A DNA stretch of 46,141 nucleotides, taken from positions 1-46,141 of the forward strand of contig JAFAXQ010000060.1 in the NCBI GenBank assembly GCA_019240835.1, read 5' to 3'. This document shows, in pieces, positions 9,606-18,357 of the stretch; position 1 is the first letter of the stretch; every line of letters begins with the position of its first letter. The notes below the pieces were generated by a model. The model did not search any database and was not told where the DNA came from. It saw nothing but the letters and a program-made list of their open reading frames with translations. A program made the translations under genes and the position numbers. Source of the stretch: Ktedonobacteraceae bacterium. GTDB taxonomy: Bacteria > Chloroflexota > Ktedonobacteria > Ktedonobacterales > Ktedonobacteraceae.

Positions 9606-10352
9606 TTATATATTCTTCCTTCTCAGTTGCCCTCCCGCGAGGAGTACAACATGCTCAGCGATGAGTTGTGCTGCATCCACAAACGGTATTGAACTAGTTG
9701 GTAAGTAATGAGCAAACAAGACCGATAGTTCGGTGCAGGCTAACAGGAGGGCCTCTGCGCCAGCATTGTGTAATACTCCGCCGCCAAGCTCAATTTGTCG
9801 GGAAGTTGCCTGTAAATCAGTTCCACCGGCCTTTATCCCACTAGGCCCATAGATGGTAAGCATTACTTGCTCCTGTAGCGTGGGATCAGGGACAAGTACA
9901 CCCACATCATAGGCTCGAAAAGCCCGTTGATACATACCATACTGTACTGTTCCCGTCGTAGCCAGCAGACCTATGCGCTTTAGGCGAGGCAGGCGCGACA
10001 GCACTGCTGTCACGCACTCCTGGACCTACGGCAATAGCGGAATATGAACAGTTGCAGCCACTTCGGCGCGAAATGCATCTGCTGTGTTACAGGACATGGC
10101 AAGCATCTCTACACCTATTTTTTCCAGATTACGGGCCATGGCAATGAGGGTCGGTGTAGGGTCTGCACCAGCACCTAACAAAAATGCCGTTCGATCAGGA
10201 ACTTGCGGGCAACAGTCGATGAAAACATGCAGATGGTCTTGGTCACATCGCACGTCTGTAGCTTCGCTAATGCGCCTATGAAAATCGGCAGTGGCGGCTG
10301 GTCCCATTCCCCCCAGGATACCTATGGTCTTCTTGCTGTGTACTGGCTGCAC
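9606..10352 (-). pseudogene. Aspartate/glutamate racemase family gene interrupted by an in-frame TAG
   Basis: ORF 10026..10352 (TIGILGGMGPAATADFHRRI...LAMSCNTADAF...VHIPLLP*) and ORF 9606..10013 (RLKRIGLLATTGTVQYGMYQRAF...LLACTELSVLF) lie in the same frame, separated by TAG (10028-10026) followed by VQEC. Confidence 0.8.
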
Positions 10353-10459
10353 ATTCGTCCTCCGAATAGGTCATAAAATTGTCCTACATATCATAGCGTG
10401 GATGGGACTTTATGGCAACCGTTTATCACCCACATGCCTTATAAAGATAAGGCATGTAA

Positions 10460-11146
10460 CTATTCGTGCTGTATCTTTCTAACTGCTTCCACAATCAGCC
10501 AATGCTCTACCTGCTTGATACGTTCGTGCAGCGTCTCCTCTGTATCCCCTTCTTCAACCCTCACTTCTGCGCGGCAGATGGCGGGGCCAGCGTCTACCTC
10601 CGCTGTTACATAATGCACGGTACTGCCTGTCAGCTTTACGTCGGCATCGAGGGCTTGCTTGACAGCGTGCAGACCTCTAAATACGGGAATGGATGTGCTA
10701 TCGCTGGTTAGGTAGACGTTGCCAGTACCGGCGTCTGGCAGCAGGGCGGGATGCAGGTTAATGATGCGCCGAGAGAACTGGGCGATGAACTGTGTGCTGA
10801 AAATGCGCATCCAACCAGCGAGGATGATGAGGTCTACCGCAAACAACTGCAAAATCGCTGTAAGCTTCGCTTCTGCTTCGACGCGCTCACGCCACGGCAG
10901 GTGGAGCGCGGGTAGGTTGTGCCTGAGTGCGCGTTGCAAGCCTTGCGCGTTAGCTTTGTTGCTCACCACCAGAGCAATCTCAGTGTTGGACAGTTGTCCA
11001 GCTTCAATGGCGTCGATGAGCGCCTGGAGGTTACTACCACTACCAGAAACGAGCACCGCTATGCGCAGTGGTTTTTCATGATGTTGAGGTGATGCTGTCT
11101 GTTGCTCGGGTACTATGTTTCGGGTGAAGCTGTGGTTGTCACTCAT
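10460..11146 (-). CDS. purN: Phosphoribosylglycinamide formyltransferase
   Basis: LRIAVLVSGSGSNLQALIDAIEAGQL...VDLIILAGWMRIFSTQFIAQFSRRIINLHPALLPDAG...GSTVHYVTAEVDAGPAICRAEV. Confidence 0.95.
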   Translation of the reverse strand: MSDNHSFTRNIVPEQQTASPQHHEKPLRIAVLVSGSGSNLQALIDAIEAGQLSNTEIALVVSNKANAQGLQRALRHNLPALHLPWRERVEAEAKLTAILQLFAVDLIILAGWMRIFSTQFIAQFSRRIINLHPALLPDAGTGNVYLTSDSTSIPVFRGLHAVKQALDADVKLTGSTVHYVTAEVDAGPAICRAEVRVEEGDTEETLHERIKQVEHWLIVEAVRKIQHE

Positions 11147-11625
11147 CCAGAGTGTACCTCATCATCGGCTTGGGTAAGCTCCACAACCAGATGTTGCTTG
11201 TACTGCTCGACACGCCCTCTGAGTTGCTGATCGGAGAGCGCCAGTATCTTGGCTGCCAGCAATGCCGCTCCCTCCGGCTCTAGGATAGTGGGAGAAGCGA
11301 TGCCCGATGGCAGGCGCAAAGAAGAAAGCACGTCCATACCACCAAAACGGTCGCTATAGGGCGGGCAGGCGATGACCGGATAGCATGAGTTGGCGTCGAT
11401 GACAGCGGAGAGCGCGTTTGAGCGTCCTGCAATAGTCACGTAGACGAGTGGGCCTGCTTGCTGTTCGTATTCTGCCAGTATTTGCAAAAGCCGCGCAGTG
11501 GCCTTGTGCGCTGAGCAGACGCGCATGTGATAACTGATCTCTAGTATTTTGAGCGTCTTAGCGACTCCCTGTGCATGTGGGAGGTCGGCTTTGCTGCCCA
11601 TGATGATGACGACCTGTGCTGCCAT
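11143..11625 (-). CDS. purE: AIR carboxylase / N5-CAIR mutase family, PurE (class II-like)
   Basis: VVIIMGSKADLPHAQGVAKTLKILEISYHMRVCSAHKATARLL...YVTIAGRSNALSAVIDANSCYPVIACPPYSDRFGGMDVLSSLRLPSGIASPTILEPEGAALLAAKIL. Confidence 0.93.
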   Translation of the reverse strand: MAAQVVIIMGSKADLPHAQGVAKTLKILEISYHMRVCSAHKATARLLQILAEYEQQAGPLVYVTIAGRSNALSAVIDANSCYPVIACPPYSDRFGGMDVLSSLRLPSGIASPTILEPEGAALLAAKILALSDQQLRGRVEQYKQHLVVELTQADDEVHSG

Positions 11626-11731
11626 AATTTTTTCTGCTCTCCTTCTTTGGCGCTGTACTTAGTCTTTGGCTTCTCTACTACACAACTATAGTATAATCGA
11701 GCAGGCAAGTTTTCAGAAATTTGTCTGGCCA

Positions 11732-12316
11732 TTAGATCGGTGTCAGTTTCTGCAACGTCAGGTTGAGGCCCATCCGTAACGTTTCGATGACGCCTTTGCC
11801 TGCCACCGCCACGCTCTCGACACTTGGAAACCTATAGGGATTCAAATACGTTTGCAGCGCTGAGAGCGAGAGGATATCCGCAAGGTCGCGCTTATTCCAT
11901 TGCATCACCAGCGGGAAGACCGACACCTCTTTATGCATGCGTCGGAGTTGTTCGTGCAGTTCGTTCCAACTCTCGATATTCTCTTGCAGTTTGCTTCTCT
12001 GAGAGTCTGCGACAAAGATCACGCAGTCAGCCCCTTTTAGGACAGACAGACGGGTGTGTTGATACAGGATGTGCCCAGGAACCGTGTAGAGGTGAAAACG
12101 GATGGTGAATCCATGCACGTTGCCCAGTTCGAGTGGCAGCAGGTCAAAGTACAACGTCCGCTCGACCCGGGTGTCCAGACAGAGCATCTCCCCGACCTCT
12201 TGTCGTCTGACAGTGCGGTGAATGTAATGCAAATTGGTCGTTTTGCCGCAGAGACCACTACCGTAGTAGACGATCTTACAAGTGATCTCGCGTTTGGCCA
12301 GGTTGATCAGTGACAC
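11732..12316 (-). CDS. MglA-like small Ras-family GTPase
   Basis: VSLINLAKREITCKIVYYGSGLCGKTTNLHYIH (P-loop), FHLYTVPGH, MQWNKRDL. GTG start 12316 has AAAGGAGAG upstream; a longer ORF extends to 12421. Confidence 0.87.
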   Translation of the reverse strand: MSLINLAKREITCKIVYYGSGLCGKTTNLHYIHRTVRRQEVGEMLCLDTRVERTLYFDLLPLELGNVHGFTIRFHLYTVPGHILYQHTRLSVLKGADCVIFVADSQRSKLQENIESWNELHEQLRRMHKEVSVFPLVMQWNKRDLADILSLSALQTYLNPYRFPSVESVAVAGKGVIETLRMGLNLTLQKLTPI

Positions 12317-12420
12317 AGTTGAGACTCTCCTTTGCCAGCAAAGAGGTGAGGCTCTCCAGAAGAAGGAGGTGTGGGGCTGGAGGCAGTCCAGTGCTGCAGT
12401 CGGCCCCACGTGTTCCTCCA

Positions 12421-12885
12421 TCAGAAGCGACCTGCTGCTGTGCTGGGACTGGCGCTATAGACATCAAAGATCGCGTAGGCCTGATCTGTCTGAAGATCAG
12501 GGGTTCGCTCCACGATATAGGTTCCCTCCCCATGACCCACGGTCGTGAGCGGGTAGACGGTCAGTACTCGGTAGCTATATGTTGCTCCATGTGAGTAGCT
12601 GACGGTTCTCTGGAAGGTGAACAGAAAGGCCTGACCGGGCTCTTGCTGCTGCAAGAGCTTGGAGAGAGCGTCATAGACCTGCCGCGAGAGGGTGGTACTG
12701 CTGGTGATGTCCACAAACAGATGGCGCACGGTGCTCTCAACCTCTGTGTGTGTATCATGGGAGACCACCGCATACTGGGGTCCCTCTAGGGGGACCCCGT
12801 TATAGTGAGAGAGTTGCTTCATGCTCAGCTCGACCAGAAAGCGGTGGGACTCCACCGCGCCAATGGAGAGAGATGACCAGGGCAT
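12421..12885 (-). CDS. Conserved-looking hypothetical protein upstream of MglA-like GTPase
   Basis: 154 aa ORF co-directional with the GTPase; no family recognised. Confidence 0.6.
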   Translation of the reverse strand: MPWSSLSIGAVESHRFLVELSMKQLSHYNGVPLEGPQYAVVSHDTHTEVESTVRHLFVDITSSTTLSRQVYDALSKLLQQQEPGQAFLFTFQRTVSYSHGATYSYRVLTVYPLTTVGHGEGTYIVERTPDLQTDQAYAIFDVYSASPSTAAGRF

Positions 12886-13245
12886 TGCTACCTGTCTTTC
12901 TACTTGTATACATGTACTTTAAGAAGATGGCTTCATCAGCGTTGATGGAGGCTGCACGCGAGGCCCATCGTCGTAGCGCAAGCGACCATCATCCTAGCAG
13001 GTCCCAAGCACACAAAGCGTCTAGGAACACACGACCACAAAACAGCAATGGCATGAGAGTGCTCAGAGAAGAGGAGAACAAGTTCCTTAAAACAAGCACG
13101 GCGTTGACGGACGTGAGAAACCCTGCTATTCTTACAAGAGAAGAGTATGAAACGAATACGAGCACAAGACACCACTGAGGCGGCTATGCTATACTCTATA
13201 TAGGCGCTGCCTAGCCACTCGATGGTGTGAGAGAGGAAACAACAC

Positions 13246-15390
13246 ATGAGCGCACAGAGCGTGACAGCGGCCCTGGTGCATGCGGCTTTTCGCATCTTCG
13301 TGCTTGGCTCCTTCCGTCTCGAACGGCGCATCTGCTTGGCGGGAGAGCCTGTGCAGTTTACCGAAATTGAGGGCAAAGCCCTGGGCGATCGGCCAGGAGT
13401 CATGCTGGCCTTACTCAAACTGCTGCTTGGCAGTCAAAATCGCTATGCCACCAAAGCCTTGCTTGCCGAGACACTCTGGCCCGAGGCAGAGGAAGAGAGC
13501 TCGCAGCGCAGTCTGCGCATGGCCAAGCATGAACTGAGCAAGCTGTTGCGCACAGCAGAGGGCCGCAGTTTGCTGCGTGAGACGCCTGACGGCTTGGGTC
13601 TCTACCTCGTCTCGCAAGACGAACTCGAGGTGGACGCCGACGTATTTGAAGCTGCGGTGCAAGAGGCTTCGCGGGCTGAGCACACCAGTCCACCCGAGCA
13701 GGTGCTCTGCTTGTGGCAACGTGCCTACGACGTGTGGACGGGCGTCTACTTGCCAGGGGATGTCGGGGTGGACTGGACCGAGCCGCGACGGCTAGAATTG
13801 GAGACGATCTATGGCTTGTGCGTGCAGCGCTTAGCGCTGCTGTCTCGTATGAGTGGGCGAGTGCTTGAGGCAGAGCGCATTCTGCGTAGCTATTGGGCCA
13901 CGCACCTGACGGACGAAGAGGTGCTCTTGCAGTTGATGGAACTGGTAGCAGCGCAAGGCAAGCCCTTGACGGCGCTCCGTTTCTACCACGTCAGTCTCCA
14001 AGCGTTGCGCCAAGAGTTGGATGTCGCGCCTTGCGAGCAACTCAAACTGCTAGCTGGGCAGCTTCGCAAACAGCGCATTGCCGCCAGCTTTGCGCTAGCA
14101 GGTACACAGCAGAACCTGGATGCCTCCTCTGAGCTTTCGTCGGAAGCACTGCTTCCTGCCAGCACCTTCATGTTGTCTGAGATGGCACTGGAAGGGGCGC
14201 AGAGCGCGACGGTGTTAGGCGAGCGGACAATGCTGCTTATACAAGCGATCACAGGCTGGTATGGACGGGCGATCTTCTGCGATCATCTACAGAGCCTGCT
14301 CCGCCAGGAATTGGAAAGATGGACTACGATGAGCACGTCGAACCCCGCATTACTGATCTCGCGCCGGATGGCGCTTGCCACCCTAGTTGCCATGCCGCTC
14401 GGGCTGGTTCCTGCTATCCTCGCAGGTCAGTGCTCTTCCTTGACGCTCGAGGAATTCCTGCCAGAATGCACTGCCAGCTTGACAGCCTGCTGGCAGCTCT
14501 TTCGGGAGGTGATGCTAAAGGAAGACTTCACTACCATTGCCACCCAGCTCCCGAAATATCTGCTAGCGCTTGAGATGCTGGCGCAGCAGCCTTCCCGCTA
14601 CCAGAAGACCGCGGCAAAACTGGCCGCACAGGGATGTGCCTTGATGGGCTTGATAGCGATGCATAACCTCAACTTGCCTCTGCGAGAGGCGTATTGCCGA
14701 CGTGCCGCACGTTATGGTCGTGAGTCTGGCGATGAAGCCCTCTATGTGACCGCTCTGACGTATCTGGCTTGCACTCTCTATCTCGAGCAGAAGCCGAGCG
14801 AGGCACTGCGCGTCTACGAGCAAGCGACCAAGCTCATCTCTGCGCCTGAGAAGCGGATCTCGCCCCTCCTCAAGAACAAGGTGTTCATCCAGACCGCGGC
14901 AGCCTATGCTCAAAACGGGCAGGTGCAGGAGGCCCTCCGGTACTTAAGCAAGGCACGAGAATTCCTCCCAGAGCAAGCTCCCCAAGGGCTAAATGACCTT
15001 TCAGCCGATTGGGGCATTTTCTCAGCATTCTTACACGAGGGAACAACCTATGAGCATTTGGGGAAACTGACAGTGCAACAAGGGCTGTCGAAGCGACCAC
15101 GTGTGCTTTATACAGCAGCACACACGACGCTGGCACAGTTCGAGCAGCTTGACACTACTATTGTGGTGCCGGAGCGTTGGCGCGTGGAAGTTCTCAATCA
15201 TCAGGCGGCAACAGCCATTGCTTTGGGTGATAGGGAGATGTTTCAGACGTACTTCCAAGTAGCAGTCCAAGGAGCCAAAGAACTAGGCAGTGAGAAGCGC
15301 AAGCAAGAGGCGATTGACAACTGGAAGGCGGCGCGGTTGCGTTGGCCTGATGAAATGGTCATCAAGGATCTGGCTGATCTGCTGTTGTAG
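13246..15390 (+). CDS. BTAD (SARP-like) transcriptional regulator with TPR-like C-terminal region
   Basis: RIFVLGSFRLERR...ALLAETLWPEAEEESSQRSLRMAKHELSKLL... DVFEAAVQEAS...LCLWQRAYDVWTGVYLPGD...EVLLQLMELVAAQGKPLTALRFYHVSLQALRQELDVAP. Confidence 0.85.
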   Translation: MSAQSVTAALVHAAFRIFVLGSFRLERRICLAGEPVQFTEIEGKALGDRPGVMLALLKLLLGSQNRYATKALLAETLWPEAEEESSQRSLRMAKHELSKLLRTAEGRSLLRETPDGLGLYLVSQDELEVDADVFEAAVQEASRAEHTSPPEQVLCLWQRAYDVWTGVYLPGDVGVDWTEPRRLELETIYGLCVQRLALLSRMSGRVLEAERILRSYWATHLTDEEVLLQLMELVAAQGKPLTALRFYHVSLQALRQELDVAPCEQLKLLAGQLRKQRIAASFALAGTQQNLDASSELSSEALLPASTFMLSEMALEGAQSATVLGERTMLLIQAITGWYGRAIFCDHLQSLLRQELERWTTMSTSNPALLISRRMALATLVAMPLGLVPAILAGQCSSLTLEEFLPECTASLTACWQLFREVMLKEDFTTIATQLPKYLLALEMLAQQPSRYQKTAAKLAAQGCALMGLIAMHNLNLPLREAYCRRAARYGRESGDEALYVTALTYLACTLYLEQKPSEALRVYEQATKLISAPEKRISPLLKNKVFIQTAAAYAQNGQVQEALRYLSKAREFLPEQAPQGLNDLSADWGIFSAFLHEGTTYEHLGKLTVQQGLSKRPRVLYTAAHTTLAQFEQLDTTIVVPERWRVEVLNHQAATAIALGDREMFQTYFQVAVQGAKELGSEKRKQEAIDNWKAARLRWPDEMVIKDLADLLL

Positions 15391-15462
15391 GGGACCTATG
15401 GCTAGCGGTTCGCCTTTGCTATCTCCTCCTTCTTTCCTTTAGAAAATGCGAAGGGGTCGCCT

Positions 15463-16530
15463 TTAGTTGGGGTGAGAGAAAACCAAAGGACGCTCTGCTT
15501 GCTCTGGCGGCCACACCACGCGGCGTTGTCCTTGCTGCCATTGCACAATGACGATCTGATGGCCCGTTTGCAGACCACTGAGCGGATCGAGTTGGAACTT
15601 GCCAAACAGGGTTTGACACACCAGCTTTTGGGCAGCAGCTTGGATCATGTCCTCACGAGGATCTCCAGTCTCTCGGAGGCAGCATGCATACAGCAGGCCA
15701 GCGGCAAACGCTTGAGCTGCGGCATACGGTGGATCGCTTCCTTCTTCTTGTCGATAGTGTGTCACAAACCACTCAGCATTAGGCCCCTCCTCAGGCCTGA
15801 GTGAGGTCTGTGCCACCCATTGCGCAGGTCCAAGCAGTCCTTCCCTCAGCTCACCCAGGCCAGCTAACACCTCCTCCACCCCTGCTCCGACAAATGCGAT
15901 AAATCGCCACTTCCCAGATACGACTACAGGAGCGACTGCACCTTCATCGGCAAAGTTGCCAGCGACGAGCAAAATATCTCCATCTGGAACCTCATCCACT
16001 GTTGTAAGAGCCTGAGCGGGTGCAAAGGGAACTGTTTGCATCGTCATCTGCAGGCGAGAGGCTTCGGACTGAGCGCCTGTTGCCACATCCCAACCAAAGC
16101 TGGTTGTGCTATGAAACAGTGACACCGTTCTGGCCGTTGGGTCAGCGGAATGGATGGCTTGGAGGACGCCTGCGAAATAGGTCGCAGCCGGAGAGAGCAC
16201 ATTGATCACGTGGGCAAAGGTGGGTCGAGCCAATCGAGAAGAAGCCCCACCATGGTTCCAGAGCAGCCGGGTGCAAGAACGGGCAACGGTGAGCATCGGA
16301 CCACTTCCGTAGGGGCCAAACACCACATCTGGTCGCTTTTGCAGGGTGGTTTGTAGAGTTTCGTGAAGATGATCTGCGCTGTCTTGCGCATCAAGCTCTA
16401 CCTTATGGAAGTCGGCAGGGAGATGGGCAGCCTTCTTCGCCCATAAGGTGAGTGCCGTTGCACAGGTCTTGCCATACAGTCCGAGTGGGCCTGTCAATGG
16501 TGTCACGAGTGCCGCATGCAGTATCGTCAT
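15463..16530 (-). CDS. Periplasmic-binding-protein (branched-chain amino acid/amide type) family protein without evident signal peptide
   Basis: MTILHAALVTPLTGPLGLYGKTCATALTLWAKKA...VELDAQDSADHLHETLQTTLQKRPDVVFGPYGSGPMLTVARSC. ATG at 16530 with AAAGGAA upstream. Confidence 0.75.
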   Translation of the reverse strand: MTILHAALVTPLTGPLGLYGKTCATALTLWAKKAAHLPADFHKVELDAQDSADHLHETLQTTLQKRPDVVFGPYGSGPMLTVARSCTRLLWNHGGASSRLARPTFAHVINVLSPAATYFAGVLQAIHSADPTARTVSLFHSTTSFGWDVATGAQSEASRLQMTMQTVPFAPAQALTTVDEVPDGDILLVAGNFADEGAVAPVVVSGKWRFIAFVGAGVEEVLAGLGELREGLLGPAQWVAQTSLRPEEGPNAEWFVTHYRQEEGSDPPYAAAQAFAAGLLYACCLRETGDPREDMIQAAAQKLVCQTLFGKFQLDPLSGLQTGHQIVIVQWQQGQRRVVWPPEQAERPLVFSHPN

Positions 16531-16640
16531 CTGATTGTTCCTTTCTTCGCTTCCTGTGACTTCTCTCACTTGGGATTGGTCTCTGTTCCCCTCGTGCCGG
16601 AAGGAACAGAAGATGGTCCCTATATGGTATATTTTTAGGT

Positions 16641-16949
16641 ATGAAGCACAATATTACCCCTCCAGAAGGAATATTATTTGATATGGATGGTGTGCTGCTG
16701 ATTCCCACTCACCGCTCTGATCAGAGTTGGCAACAGGTCTGCCAGCAATTTGCCCCACGACTTGGTCTGTCTGCACACCTCCTCGAAAAGGCCCTTCGCC
16801 AGAGCCATTGTGCCTATAGAAAGGCTATTGAGCATGACGCTCAAAAGCAGCGACGGGATCGCCTCGAACCATTTGAGACCAGACGAGAGACCGTTGAACG
16901 AGGACTGCAACACCTTGGCAGAGGCGAGAGCATGCTTGAGTGGTGGTGA
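16641..16949 (+). pseudogene. Truncated HAD-family hydrolase N-terminus
   Basis: PPEGILFDMDGVLLIPTHRSDQSWQQVC... HAD motif I, but ends at 102 aa with no later HAD motifs. Confidence 0.55.
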
Positions 16950-17047
16950 TCAATCCCAACTTGTACCCCGATTTGCATGAGCAGGGTGTGAGGTCGTGGG
17001 GCAGGGAGCGTTCTATCCGTTAGTGTGAAGGGAAGTTACTATGTGGG

Positions 17048-18313
17048 TTATCCCAACCCGCGCTTCGCAATATCGCGGCGGTAATGAATGCCCTCAAAGT
17101 CTATTCGTGCTGCCGCCTCGTATGCCCTGTCCACCGCCTCACGCAGCGTAGTGCCGTGAGCGGCGACGCTCAAGACGCGCCCACCCGCTGTAACTAATTG
17201 CCCGTCGCGTAGTGCCGTGCCAGCGTGGAACACTTGGACGCCCTCGACTTTGTTGGCCTCTGCTACCCCTGTGATGGGAAGGCCAGTATGGTAGGAGCCA
17301 GGGTAGCCCCCAGAGACGAGGGATAGACTCACAGCAGAGCCAGGTTGCCACAGCGTGTCGAGCTTGACAGGCATCGTCTCAGCAAAGTCCAGTACGTTCA
17401 TTACGTCTTCGCGTAGCAACAGCATGAGCGCCTGCGTCTCTGGATCGCCGAAGCGAGTGTTGTGCTCCAGTACTATTGGACCCTTTGAAGTGAGCATAAT
17501 GTTTGAGTAGAGGACGCCGTAAAAGGGGATGTTGTGCGCCTTGAGAGCCTGGAGAGTGGCGGCGATGATGTTTCTATAGATAAACATCTCGGTCGCCCTC
17601 TCAACAAAGGGTAATGGTGTGAAGACTCCCATACCGCCAGTGTTCAAACCCTGGTCGCCATCAAATGCACGCTTGTGATCCTGGGTCAGCATCAGGGGAA
17701 GATAGTGTATGCCGTTACAGATTGCTGTTGAGCCAATTTCGTCGCCTTGTAGATAGTCCTCGATCACGATGGCATCGCCCGCACTGCCGAAGACGCGCTC
17801 AGTCATTATCTGCCCTACGGCATTACGTGCGGTCCCCATATCCAGAGCGACAATAGCACCTTTGCCCGCGGCGTTACCATCGGCTTTAACGACTATGGGT
17901 GCGCCGTGTTGTTCTAGATAGGCAAGCGCTGCATGAGCGTCGGTGAAGGTTCGGTATTGCGCTGTAGGAATACCTGCTGCTGTCATGAGTTCCTTGGCAA
18001 AAGCTTTGCTCCCTTCCAGTGCTGCTCCAGCCGCACCTGGGCCAAAGATACGTAGTCCACGTTCTCTGAATACATCGGAGATACCCCCTACCAATGGATC
18101 TTCTGGCCCAACAATGGTGAGGTCAATATGACTATGCTCGGCAAATGTTGCCAGTGCGCTGAATTGGCGAGCAGCAAGGGGGAGGCATTCTGCGTAGGGT
18201 AGCATACCGGGGTTGCCTGGGGCTGCGTATATGTGCGAGACACGTTGGCTCTGTGCCAGTTTCCATACAAGCGCGTGCTCCCGCGCCCCCGAACCGATGA
18301 CTAGTACGCGCAT
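17048..18313 (-). CDS. purD: Phosphoribosylamine-glycine ligase
   Basis: MRVLVIGSGAREHALVWKLAQS...YAAPGNPGM...GPEDPLVGGI...VVKADGNAAGKGAIVA...NTRFGDPETQALM. Confidence 0.98.
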   Translation of the reverse strand: MRVLVIGSGAREHALVWKLAQSQRVSHIYAAPGNPGMLPYAECLPLAARQFSALATFAEHSHIDLTIVGPEDPLVGGISDVFRERGLRIFGPGAAGAALEGSKAFAKELMTAAGIPTAQYRTFTDAHAALAYLEQHGAPIVVKADGNAAGKGAIVALDMGTARNAVGQIMTERVFGSAGDAIVIEDYLQGDEIGSTAICNGIHYLPLMLTQDHKRAFDGDQGLNTGGMGVFTPLPFVERATEMFIYRNIIAATLQALKAHNIPFYGVLYSNIMLTSKGPIVLEHNTRFGDPETQALMLLLREDVMNVLDFAETMPVKLDTLWQPGSAVSLSLVSGGYPGSYHTGLPITGVAEANKVEGVQVFHAGTALRDGQLVTAGGRVLSVAAHGTTLREAVDRAYEAAARIDFEGIHYRRDIAKRGLG

Positions 18314-18334
18314 ACACTCATCTCCTTGGTAGGT

Positions 18335-18357
18335 GCGTGATCAATCATGCCCCTACA
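18335..18357 (-). repeat. Diverged palindromic element copy E at the purF-purD junction
   Basis: Minus strand TGTAGGGGCATGATTGATCACGC compared with TAGGGGCCCGATTGATCGTGCCC. Confidence 0.6.

Noticed and set aside
9606-10352. Two separate racemase-like proteins
   Set aside because: The halves are in one frame separated by one TAG and together form one racemase; the GTG start of the downstream ORF is not independently supported.
12777-12798. Short palindrome ggggtccctctagggggacccc inside the 154-aa ORF
   Set aside because: Single copy, short, fully inside a plausible coding region (NGVPLEGPQYA); does not match the pur-cluster element.
12750-13178. 142-aa plus-strand ORF between the 154-aa gene and the BTAD regulator
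   Set aside because: Low-complexity, basic/Ser-rich translation with no motif; overlaps antisense to another ORF; probably non-coding.
16310-16330. TAGGGGC-like sequence (cgtaggggccaaac) in the PBP gene, also 32985 (actaggggccgctgg) and 35868 (cgcccctattc)
   Set aside because: Only 7-8 nt of similarity and no second palindrome arm; consistent with chance.
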